The translations under genes were made by a program, and so were the position numbers. DNA of 64,000 nt, taken from positions 29,271,590 through 29,335,589 of the forward strand of contig NC_053153.1 of the NCBI RefSeq assembly GCF_016808335.1, given 5' to 3'. The notes below the pieces were generated by a model that was not told the origin of the DNA, ran no database searches, and saw nothing but the letters and a program-made list of their open reading frames with translations. Of this stretch, positions 12,265 through 21,789 are shown in pieces; position 1 is the stretch's first letter; every line of letters starts with the position of its first letter. The DNA comes from Panicum virgatum. Its lineage: Eukaryota > Streptophyta > Magnoliopsida > Poales > Poaceae.

Positions 12265-12276
12265 CCTATTTATAGG
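12265..12276 (-). promoter_or_regulatory. TATA box of element B 3' LTR
   Basis: CCTATAAATAGG on the minus strand, the same sequence and place as 49712-49723 and 20621-20632. Confidence 0.55.
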
Positions 12277-12800
12277 CGGGATAAGGCGGTGGAGGAGGGG
12301 GGGTCCACGGTGGTGGCCGGCCGGCGGCTCGGCGAGGCGTCTTTAATGGCGCTCGGCCGCTTGCGAGCATCGCGGAGCGGCGCGGGCGTCGAGGGTGCTG
12401 ATGTGTAGGGGTGGGTGGCGCACGTGGAGGAGGGGCCGGCTGCTGCCTGCTGTCCTCGGCGTCGGGCTCTGCTCGCGAGCAGTGTGGCTCGGCGTCGCCG
12501 AGGCGGGCGCGAGCGGCGAGACGGGCACATGAAGGCGATGGCGGTGCTGATCGACGGGCGGCGCGGCAAGCATCGGGGTCACGTGGAATGCGTGTTGCGC
12601 ACAGGGCGCGCACGCGGCGTGTGGACTGGCGACGAGACGAGTCGGCAGTGGCGAGCGGCGTAGCGAGCGGCGCGGCCACGTGGTGCGCGTGGGCAGGGGC
12701 GCACGCGTGGGCAGGGGCGTGCGCGTGGGCAGCAGGCGCGTGTGTGCCGTGCGTGGGGAGAGGGTGGCACCGAGCTGCTTCGGTAGTGTACGGGAGAAAC

Positions 12801-12897
12801 GAGGGGGGAAGGAGAAGGAAAAAGAAAGGAGAAAAAGAGAAAAAGAAAAGAAAAAGGGGAGAAGGAAAAGAAAAGGAGGGAGGGAAAAAGAGAGGGG
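12801..12897 (+). repeat. 97-bp uninterrupted polypurine tract in LTR
   Basis: Contains only A and G on the plus strand, so it is a polypyrimidine run on the element's sense strand. The equivalent in the other B LTR is 50197-50304. Confidence 0.8.
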
Positions 12898-14376
12898 CGC
12901 CGGCGGGATTCGCGGCGGCGACCACGGGGTCGGTCGGGCACGCGCGGCGTGAAGCGTCCCCTCATAAGAGAAGACTTAAAAGTGATACAATATCAGTCCC
13001 AGGAGGCTGATAACACTTTTATTACATCATATGGTACATCACCGTACAATTCTACACGGAAGTGGGCAGTGAAGCGCCACTATCACGAGGATAACAACTA
13101 ACACCCACACAACGATATTAACTACGAAGAGGGGTCATCAGAGTCTTGCGCCATACGGAACTTCCTGCGGGTGACCCTATCCACAAGCAAGGTTGGGTGC
13201 AGGACAGAACCTCTACTCAACGTCTTCGGGAACGAAGTCTGGATCTTCCTCTGTAAAAATTAAGAATGGGGTGAGTACAAACGTACTCAGCAAGTCGAAC
13301 CACACCCATGGATGGGGTATAAACAGAATGTAATGCACAGGATAAACCAAGGATAAGGCTATGGTTTAATTTGCGGAAGGCTAATTTTTTTGCAAGGGTT
13401 TATTTAAAAGAAAGGATTTCCAAAGCAAGTTTTCTTGTACCGAGTAACAAGTAGTGTTGATCCACACAGGATCCAAGTTTTAAATTGCTACCGGACTCCT
13501 CATCCGCCGTAGCACATGGCATAACTGCCGGACACTTTTCCAAAACCACTCACGCCAACCCATCCATTCCCAAAAGAAACACTAGTTATGTGACCACACC
13601 GTAACTCGCCCAGTACCGTGGGCACAACTATTCGAATAGATTTTACTCTGCAGAGGTGTGCAACTTTACCCACAAGTGGGGTACCACAGCTCAATCACCG
13701 TAGTGTCGGTGCAGATCCCAACAAAGCCATTACCCACCTTAGCTAGACCTGACTAGCCATCACGGGATCCACCAAGGGGTCATTGACCTATCACAGAGGT
13801 TTTAACCGGGGCATAAGTCACACAGAGCTAATCCCCTCTCCTTGATCACCCGTTGCTCTCAGCTCTCCTGATGGCTATCAGACTAACTAGTGGGGTTTAT
13901 GCTAAGCCGTTGCCCATACAATGGTCGAGTGGTTTGTACGATAGTGGAGTTAGGTGAGATGACACTCCAACTCGGTTCTTAGTTGTGACAAGATGGATAT
14001 CTCCCATCCTTGCTTTGTCACACAGGCACGAGCAAACCATTCGGCAATTCAAACAAAAGTGACATCCATCTCGTCTAATCTCATCTTTCGAAATTCCACA
14101 TTTTTCCCTTCCCACATACTCACACATTTTTCCCTTCCCACATACTCACACATTTTTCCTTTTATAAAACAAGTTGTATTGTGTTTAATGTCCTAAGCAT
14201 TCTAGCAGCGATTAACATCCAAACAAATCACATTCGGACATTAATCTAGGTGGTCAAGGAATGGTTATAATAAATCAAGGGGTGGCTATCCAACCGTGTT
14301 TTCAGCAGGCAAAACATAAGCAGTTTTGTAAAACAGGACAATGTGTTGTGTTTGTAAAACTGGGACAAAACATGCA

Positions 14377-14531
14377 TCAAAGGATGGGATTGAATTTGCC
14401 GTTCACAAAGTCGAGTTCCTGCTCGCGGTACTCGTTCTCGGGCTCCGGCTCGCCGTACTGCTCTGCGTACTCCGGCTCGCGGTACTGTCCACCAAACTCC
14501 TGGGCGTTCTCCTCCTCGGTCACTCCGTCGG
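14377..14531 (-). other. conserved acidic micro-ORF inside LTR (element C, 3' copy)
   Basis: Preceded on the minus strand by CTCGTAG and ending at TGA 14377-14379. It is rich in Glu, with repeated E-P-E and Q-Y words. It is nearly identical to 29977-30131 and in the same frame as the diverged copies in other LTRs. Confidence 0.4.
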
Positions 14532-15002
14532 CTACGAGCGAGAACGGCACAACGGCACACAAACAAGCACAACATATAAAAATAAAATGAGCTTGGAAGG
14601 AAAGGAAATAAAATAGGAGTAATAGATAGTATGTGATTTTAGAAGAAAAATTTAGGAAAAAGAATTAATTGAATTGGAGCTTGGGTGGGTGAAATACGAG
14701 AAGTGTAATATAGGGTGTGGTGATTAAATAAAATGGATCAGGACCAATCATGGGCATGGTTTGTACGTGATGGGCTGAGCATGTGTTATCTGTATTTGGG
14801 CTTTTAGATGTGATTAACACCTTGGCCCAAGAAGAAAGGAACAGAAAGGGCACGACATACAGGGGCTTCGTGCTCCCTGCGTTGGCCACCATGGGAGGCA
14901 CGTGAAGCTTCTGCAGCTTGCCAAACAGCAGCATGGCCATCGTAAAAAGAAACTGAGATCATGGGGAGAAAGAGGAGGCCGAGGGGGTTCCGGTTTGGCA
15001 GT

Positions 15003-16459
15003 TGTAAGGATCACCGGGGTGTCCGACCCTAGAGGGGGAGGGGGTGAATAGGGTCGCTAATCGCTTTTTAACCTAGGGCTCAAACTACTTGCATAAGATA
15101 AACCTAACACGTCCTATGCATGCTAGTTAGACTAAGGTTTATCTATGCTACTCTCTACTTACCCCTAAAAAGACTTGCAACCTAGCTAATCCTAATCAAA
15201 CTAACTAGGAAAGTAAAGGTATGCAAGGTAGAGTAAGTGCGGAAACGTAATGCGGTAAGTAAAGAGGTAAGTGCAAGAGGGATGCAAACTCCCGAGTAGA
15301 CACGGTCATGTAACGTGGTTCGGCATAAACGCCTACGTCCACGGGACACCGAGGCTCTTCCGATCACCGTCTTGCACTACGCCACCAATGGCGATGCCGG
15401 CAAGCAAAGGCAAGTGCCCACAAGACACCGAGTCTCGTGCACCGCCACCGTCTCTCTCGGTCACCCGGCCGAAATCCACTACGGAGCTTCTCCACCAAGG
15501 AGGGGGCCTCCTCTTCCCCCGCACAAAGTGTCGTTGCCACTCCACACCAAGACGGAGGGTCACACGACGAATCACAAGTTGCTTGCCGCAGCAAGACTTC
15601 TCTCAAGGGAGCTCTCGCAAGAACTAATCCCTAAACAAGCACTAAGCACTCTCACAAGTGTGCTTAAGCCTATATGATGTACAATGAAGCTCTATGGTGG
15701 TTGGAGATGTTCTTGGGTGTGTTTGGGATGTTCAGCAACTCCAGCACACTTCAAATGGACGGGGTGAGGCATATATATAGGCCACCAAGTCTTGTAGCCG
15801 TTGCTCCAACGGTTAGCTGAAAATCTGCGTATCACCGGAAGAACCGATGCCTCTTGGTGGGGTAGCGTCGGTTCATCCAGTCACTCACAACATGAAGTAG
15901 CCGTTGAAGTCCTGACAGCTGACGCAGAGACCACCGGTTGAACCGATGCAATGCACCGATGCCTTACCGGTTCAACCGGTGCTGAAAGAATCTTCTCCTG
16001 GATGCTGACGTCATTACACCGGTGGTATGCACCGATGCACCGTCGGTTGAACCGGTGCTGAAGAAACTTCTTCTGGGCACTTGACATCGTCTCTGGTACA
16101 AAGGACGGCCATTGCACCGATGCCCTATTTTGGACCGTCGGTTCAACCGGTGCCTATAGGCTGACTTGGCTTCGATTCCCTTCTGCACCAAAGTATCAAG
16201 GCATCGGTTCTTCCGACTACCATCGGATGCTCCGATGCCCTGGCGTCGGTTCTTCCGGTGCTCCTGAATCGAAGAGCGGAACCCCCGTAGGGGCAGTCCA
16301 TCGGGCCTTGCTACGCCTATCTTCTCTTTCTCTTTGTCATCACTTGAACCTAAAAGCCTGAGAATGATCATCTTAACAATCATATTAGTCCAAGTGTTGT
16401 GTTGTCATTCGATCACCAAAATCACTCGAAATGGCATCAATGGTGCCATGTTCGTTACA
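15003..16459. mobile_element. solo LTR nested in element C's 3' LTR
   Basis: Begins TGTAAGGATCACC and ends GTTCGTTACA. It is flanked by the 5-bp duplication GCAGT (14998-15002 and 16460-16464); the uninterrupted 5' LTR of C has a single GCAGT at the corresponding place (about 30598-30602). The early part has CCCTAGAGGGGG...GTGAATAG, a motif frequent in grass LTRs. A TA-rich TATA-like run lies at 15770-15780. Reading frames at 15271-15677 come from GC-rich, proline/arginine-biased sequence and show no domain. Orientation is undecided. Confidence 0.85.
15925..16262. repeat. dispersed array of CCGGTTGAACCGATGC-type words in the solo LTR
   Basis: At least ten copies, in both orientations, of a short partly palindromic word built on CACCGGTTGAACCGATGC and CGGTTCAACCGGTGC, spread over about 340 bp. 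Confidence 0.7.
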
Positions 16460-16792
16460 GCAGTTTTGAGCATGGGAGGCGCAAGTCGGCTCCGGCCGCG
16501 TGGCAGCCATGGCCATGGCTTCCTGAGCTTCGTTGAGCTCAGCTCAGGAGAGGAGGCTACGTTGGGGATGTGTGGAGTTGATGAGAGAAGCTGCCATGGG
16601 TCTCACCTTCATCGGGAACAGCTCGAGCGAGGGGACGACTCTCGGTTCTTGTGAGCGGTGGATTAGCTAGTGGAGCGGGAAGGCTTAGCGAGCACTGGAT
16701 GGCGCGGCGGGGAAGAGAACTCGGCATCGCCTTTTATAGGCCGGGGATGGGGTTGCAACCGGGCATGTGCGGCCTCCCGCGGCACTGTGCTC

Positions 16793-16920
16793 GAGGTGAC
16801 GGGTGCGGCAGGGCGAACTGTGGCGAGGTGACGGGTGCGGCAGAGGGAACTGTGGCGAGTTGACGGGTGCGGCAGAGCGAACTGTGGTGAGGTGACGCGT
16901 ACGGCAGAGCGAACTGTGGC
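16793..16920. repeat. 32-bp tandem repeat, 4 copies (element C 3' LTR)
   Basis: Four units of 32 bp, consensus GAGGTGACGGGTGCGGCAGA then GCGAACTGTGGC. The same array, also four units, is at 31019-31146 in the 5' LTR. Confidence 0.85.
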
Positions 16921-17265
16921 GCGCGTGGTCGCGAGTGACGGGCAGAGGAGGCCAAGAAGTAAAAGACGCCGGTGACGCTGTTCCGAGTGTGCGCGTGCAT
17001 GCTGCCGATGTGTCTTAGTGGTGCAAAGTTTGGTCCGTGAAGCTCACATCCATGCAAGTGGCTACATGCGCATGCTTAAGTGTGCTGCTGCATGTGTGGA
17101 TGGGGTACGTGTGAGCTCACTTGATGAAGAGAGAAATAGAGATTAGGAGATAAAGGGATGCTGATTGGTTCAAGTGTGTGTGAGAGACAATGATGATTAA
17201 GTTTGAGGAAGATTAGGCGCACAAGGAGTTGAGCTCAAGAAAGAGTTTATGCAATTAGATTTTTT

Positions 17266-19648
17266 TTAAAGTCTTGAATTCGAATGATTTTTGAATATGA
17301 ATTTTTGGGCTGTTACAAATCTACCCCACTTAAAATGAATCTCGTCCTCGAGATTCGGCTGGCTCCTAATGAGATGGGGAAACTCCTTCTTCAAGGTATC
17401 TTCGCATTCCCACGTAGCTTCTTCTACTCCGTGTCTGCTCCATTGCACTCTGCAAATCCGTACTTCTGAGTTCCTTGTTCTCCTAGTGACAGTGTCCAAA
17501 ATCTTGATAGGTACTTCCTGGTACCGAAGGTCTGTTTGCAGATCTATTTCTTCTTCTGGCACATGCTCTTTCTCAGGTACCCTCAAACATCTTCTTAGCT
17601 AGGATACATGGAACACCGGGTGCATATCTGACATTCCTTCTGGTAGCTCCAGTCGGTATGCTACAGCTCCGACTTTCTTCAGAACTTGGTACGGTCCAAT
17701 GTACCGAGGGGCCAACTTTCCTTGTACTTGAAACCTTCGAGTTCCCCGAATAGGTGAAACTTTAAGGTAGACGAACTCTCCCAGGCTGAAACTTATTTCT
17801 CGTCTCTTCTTGTCTGCGTAGCTCTTCTGTCGAGACTGGGCAGCCTTTAGCTATTCTCTAATCTCAGCCACTCTTTCTTCGGCTTCTTTTATGAGTGCAG
17901 ATCCAACTAGGGCACGTTCTCCAACTTCTGACCACATCAGGGGAGTTCTGCATTTTCTTCCATAAAGAGCCTCGAACGGTGACATGCCCAAGCTTGCCTG
18001 ATAACCGTTGTTGTATGAAAATTCCGCATAGGACAAACTCTGCTCCCAATCCTTGCCATAGGTAAGGACGCATACTCTCAACATATCCTCCATGATCTGA
18101 TTTACCCTTTCTGTTTGGCCATCCGTTTGTGGGTGATAGGCGGAGCTGAAATCCAATTTGGTGCCCATGGCCTTATGCAAACTTTTCCAAAATCTAGAGG
18201 TGAATTGGGTCCCTCTATTTGAGACAATTCGGCTAGGCACACCATGCAACTTTACTATATTTTCCACATAAAGCTTAGCTAGCTTTTCTCCACCGTAATT
18301 GGTCCGCACGAGTATGAAATGAGCCGCTTTAGTGAGTCGGTCCACTATTACCCATATGGAGTCATGTCCTTTCTGTGTTCTGGGCAAACCCACTACAAAG
18401 TCCATTCCTATCTCGTCCCATTTCCAAACTGGGATGGGTAGGGGTTGCAACAATCTTGCTGGCTTCTGATGTTCGGCCTTCATCCTTTGACAAGAATCAC
18501 AATGGGCGACAAACCGTGCAATATCCGCCTTCATTCCTTTCCACCAATATCTTTGTTTTAAGTCCATATACATCTTGGTGGATCCTGGGTGGATGGAGTA
18601 GGCCGAGTTATGGGCTTCATCCATGATTATTTGCCGGAAGTCTCCTTTCTGGGGCACACAAATCTTATTTTTATACCATAAAGTTCCCTCATTATCCACT
18701 CTAAAATCCGGTGCCTTATTTTCTCCAGTCTGCATTCGGATTTCCATCAAGTCCTTGTCCGAACTTTGGGCTTTTCTAATTTTATCTTCCAGAGTGGGTT
18801 GAATGCTCATCTTGCGAATGGAACCTCGAGGGACAATGTGCACATTCAATCGTGCCATTTCTTCCTGCAGATGGGCATCCTTGGATCCATAAGATTTCCG
18901 ACTTAAGGCATCGGCTACCACCTTAGCTTTGCCAGGGTGATAATGAATTTCCACATTATAATCCTTAACCAGTTCTAACCACCTTCTTTGCCTTAAGTTC
19001 GAATCTGGCTGGGTGAAAATATACTTCAAACTCTTATGGTCGGCATAGATCTCGCACTTATTTCCAATTAGATAATGCCTCCAAATCTTGAGGGCATGCA
19101 CTACGGCTGCAAACTCCAGATCATGTGTTGGGTAATTCTGCTCATGCGGCCTAAGTTGGTGGTAAGCGTATGCAATAACTTTCCCATCTTGCATGAGGAC
19201 ACATCCTAATCCTTGTCGGGATGCATCACAATAAATAACAAAATCTCGATGAATATCCGGTAGGGTCAGCATTGGGGCGGTCGTCAATCTATTCTTCAAT
19301 TCTTGAAAACTTCTTTCACATAACTTTGTCCAGGTGAATTTCTTATCCTTCTTGAGCAGCTCTGTCATGGGCCGGGCCACCTTGGAAAACCCTTCAATGA
19401 ACCACCGATAATACCCAGCTAATCCAAGAAAGCTTCTGATTTCACTAACATTGGTTGGTTGCTGCCAGTTGGAGACTGCTTCGACTTTCTCAGGGACCAC
19501 TGCTACTCCTTCTGCAGTCAGAATATGACCAAGAAAAGCTACTTTTTCAAGCCAGAATTCACACTTGCTGAATGTGGCATAATGCTTATGTTGCTCGTGT
19601 TCCTGAACACACTTGGAGTAAATAAGTATGTCGTCGATAAAGACTATG
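17266..19648 (-). pseudogene. partial pol of element C: RT tail, RNase H, integrase, chromodomain
   Basis: On the minus strand the frame enters at the RT active-site motif F-I-D-D-I-L, just after the junction at 19648. It continues through the RT thumb, an RNase H domain with Y-C-D-A-S and T-H-D-L-E-F, the integrase HHCC zinc-binding region, and the integrase core, and stays open to 17851. A stop and frame changes separate it from the chromodomain (about 17586-17320; motif R-I-C-R-V-Q-W...A-T-W-E). The N-terminal half of RT and all of gag are missing. A 33-bp deletion removes residues after E-H-E-Q-H near 19590. The second catalytic Asp of integrase is Asn here (S-N-R-G-T-Q-F instead of S-D-R-G-T-Q-F). 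The last codons of the chromodomain frame run into the LTR. Confidence 0.9.
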
Positions 19649-19656
19649 TTTTCAGC

Positions 19657-21789
19657 CATCCAACTATGTTTTCAGCAGGCAAAACATATGCAGTTTTATA
19701 AAACAGGCCAATAGGTTGTGTTTATAAAAACTAGGACAAAACATGCATCAAAGGGCGAGATTGAACTTGCCGTCTTCAAAGCCTTCCGGGAGGTCCTGGT
19801 CGAAGTACTGTCCTTCGGGCTCGGGGTCGCGGAACTGGTCCTCGTTCGCTTGCTCACAGTACTGCTCATCGACAAGCTCTCCCTCGTTCACACCGTGATC
19901 TACGACGCGTACAAACAAACACATAATCAAGAAAAGAAATAAAAGTTTTATCGTTGAGCTCGAATCAGAAACAATTAAGATATGGAGATAGGAGTAATAT
20001 TTTAGGGCGGTTTCCTAATGTCATGGCCAAAACTATAATAAAAATGGTGTGGTAAAGTTTCAGGTCGATCGGAGATTGTTTGGCGCATAAAATGATAGGT
20101 CAGAGAGGGGTTTAGGGGTCAAACGGGGGTTCAAGGGCCTTTTTATAAATATTTTTGAGGGGCAAGGGCTTGGTTGTAATTTTAAAAAACATCGGGGTCA
20201 CTTTGGAAAAGTGTAGGGGCATTTTTGGAATTAAGTTTATGGTGGAAGGGTTTATTTGCAAATAGGGAAAATAGAAAAAGGCTCTTTTGAAATGAACTAG
20301 AGAGGTGGGAGGGCCTTTAATGAAATAATAGAAAAGGTAGGGGGGTATGGGCATAAACGCCCCCCCCTCTTCCTCCTTTCCCCGCTGGGAAATAGGGGAG
20401 GGGGGTGGCGCACCGGCGGCGGCCGGGAGGAGAGGGGAAAGAGAGAGGAGGAGGTGGGGTTCGATTCCCCTACCTAGCTCGAGCTGGGGTGGAGCAGGGA
20501 GGTGGGGCGACGAGAGCGGGCGGCGGCGGCCACGGCGGCTCTAGGTGGCGGCGCTGCAAGGCCGGAGAGGAGGGGCACGGGGGCGGTGTGGCTTGTGGTG
20601 GTGGATGGCCTCGAGGAGCGCCTATTTATAGGCGTGGCGAGGCGGTGGAGGGGAGAGGCGCCGGTGGTGGTGGCCGGCGAGCATCGTGGGGCACCATTAA
20701 TGGCGCTCCGGCCGTTTGCGGCCGTCGTGGAGTGGCGTGCGCACCGAGGGCGGTGTCCCAGGGCGGAGCGTGCACGTGGTCCATCGCTGTGGCCGACGTC
20801 GAGCTTGGCTCGCTCTCTCGCGCCGAGGCGGCACAGGGCGGGCGGCGCTGTTCAGATCGACGGGCGGCGCGGCGTCGGCCGGGGCCGCGCACAGGGCTGC
20901 GCGTGCGGCGCGCGGGCAGGGGCACAGGCGGAAGCAGGGCGCGCGCGAGTGGGCTGGGGTGCAGCGTGACCGGGGCAGGGGGCAGTGCGCGTGCGGCCGG
21001 CGGCGATGGCGGGGCACTGTGCCGGGCGGCGCGACAAGTCCAGATCGGTAGCGTGGTGCGCGTGGACTCATACGTGCAGCGCATGGCGCGTGTGGAGGGG
21101 AAGGCGGTGGGCGGCTGCGCGTGGACGGGCGGCGTGGCATGGACGCGTGCGTGGGCGAGCCTATGTCGCGGCGTGCGCGACTCGGTGCGCCGCGGCTTGG
21201 TGAGTTCGGGCGTGCGCGCGTGCGTGCGCACGTGTGGGAAGCAGGCGGCGGCGAGGTTCTGCGGTACAGGAAGGCGGGGCGCGCGGACTGGGTAGGTGGG
21301 GTGCACGGCGCGTGCGGCCCGGGAGCACGTGCGCGGGGAGCAGGGCGTGGCGGCGAGCTGGACGACGCGGGGGGAGAGCAGTAGACGGGAGGGAGGAAGG
21401 AGAGAGGGAGAGGAAAAAGAAAATGGAAAAAGGAAAAGGGAAAATGGAAAATGAAAAAATAGGAAAAAGGGGGAGAGAGAAAAGAGAGAGAGGGAGAGAT
21501 TCGCGCTGGCGCTGATCGCGGCGACGACCGCGGGGCCGGTCGGCCATGCGCGCACTGCGACGCCGGTCAGACGGCGATGCATGCGGGACGAGGAGAAAAG
21601 GGAGATGGAACGATGATTGAAATCGAGTGTTGGGACAGAGAAAAATTCTGGGAAGGGTTTTTTTTGGGAGATTAGGAGTTCGGGCGGTGAACGAACTTTG
21701 ATCGGACTGAGCTCAACAACGAAAAAGTTTTGAAAAAAATTATTTTTTTAGCGCGTGTTTTAACTTGGTGAATTTTTCAGGACATTACA
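19657..21789 (-). mobile_element. truncated LTR of a third subfamily inside element C
   Basis: 2133 bp. The right end GACATTACA abuts the chromodomain/polypurine end of the internal region at 21790, as a 3' LTR should. The left end is cut at 19657, so the distal (U5) third is missing. By its acidic ORF and the CCTATAAATAGG TATA box (20621-20632) it resembles element B's LTR more than C's own LTRs. It contains a GC-rich part (20340-21560) with many spurious reading frames on both strands. Confidence 0.85.
19748..19899 (-). other. conserved acidic micro-ORF inside LTR (truncated LTR copy)
   Basis: Preceded by GTCGTAG and ending at TGA 19748-19750. The frame is open from D-H-G-V-N-E through D-P-E-P-E-G-Q-Y to F-N-L-A-L. 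Confidence 0.4.

Larger units (their letters stand above)
9833..12949 (-). mobile_element. Element B 3' LTR, distal part (R/U5 and most of U3)
   Basis: 3117 bp matching 47269-50360 of the 5' LTR. It ends exactly where element C begins; the last five bases, CGGCG (12945-12949), are repeated at 31544-31548, where the LTR resumes. It holds a minus-strand TATA box CCTATAAATAGG (12265-12276), a 97-bp all-purine tract (12801-12897), and a conserved acidic reading frame (11222-11358). Many ORFs in its GC-rich part (11750-12950) are composition artefacts. Confidence 0.9.
12950..17317 (-). mobile_element. Element C 3' LTR (interrupted by a solo LTR)
   Basis: 4368 bp including the 1457-bp insertion at 15003-16459; without it the length is about 2.9 kb, like the 5' LTR (2973 bp). 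The sequence 14573-14990 differs from 30173-30590 at only a handful of positions, so C is fairly young. A stretch present in the 5' LTR at about 30925-31018 is missing here near 16790. The minus-strand TATA box is at 16730-16740, with a donor-like ATGAAG|GTGAGA downstream of it. Confidence 0.9.

Noticed and set aside
12266..13010. Several frames of 80-220 codons on both strands
   Set aside because: Inside B's LTR; low-complexity Arg/Pro/Ala/Lys composition. The same place in 49553-50566 also opens frames without sequence conservation at the protein level.
14377..14562. Free-standing small gene in the C LTR
   Set aside because: Repeated in every LTR and lacks an ATG. Kept only as a conserved frame within LTRs, not as a gene.
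20405..21582. 296- and 318-codon overlapping frames on opposite strands
   Set aside because: In the truncated LTR; explained by high GC and few stops, no domain.
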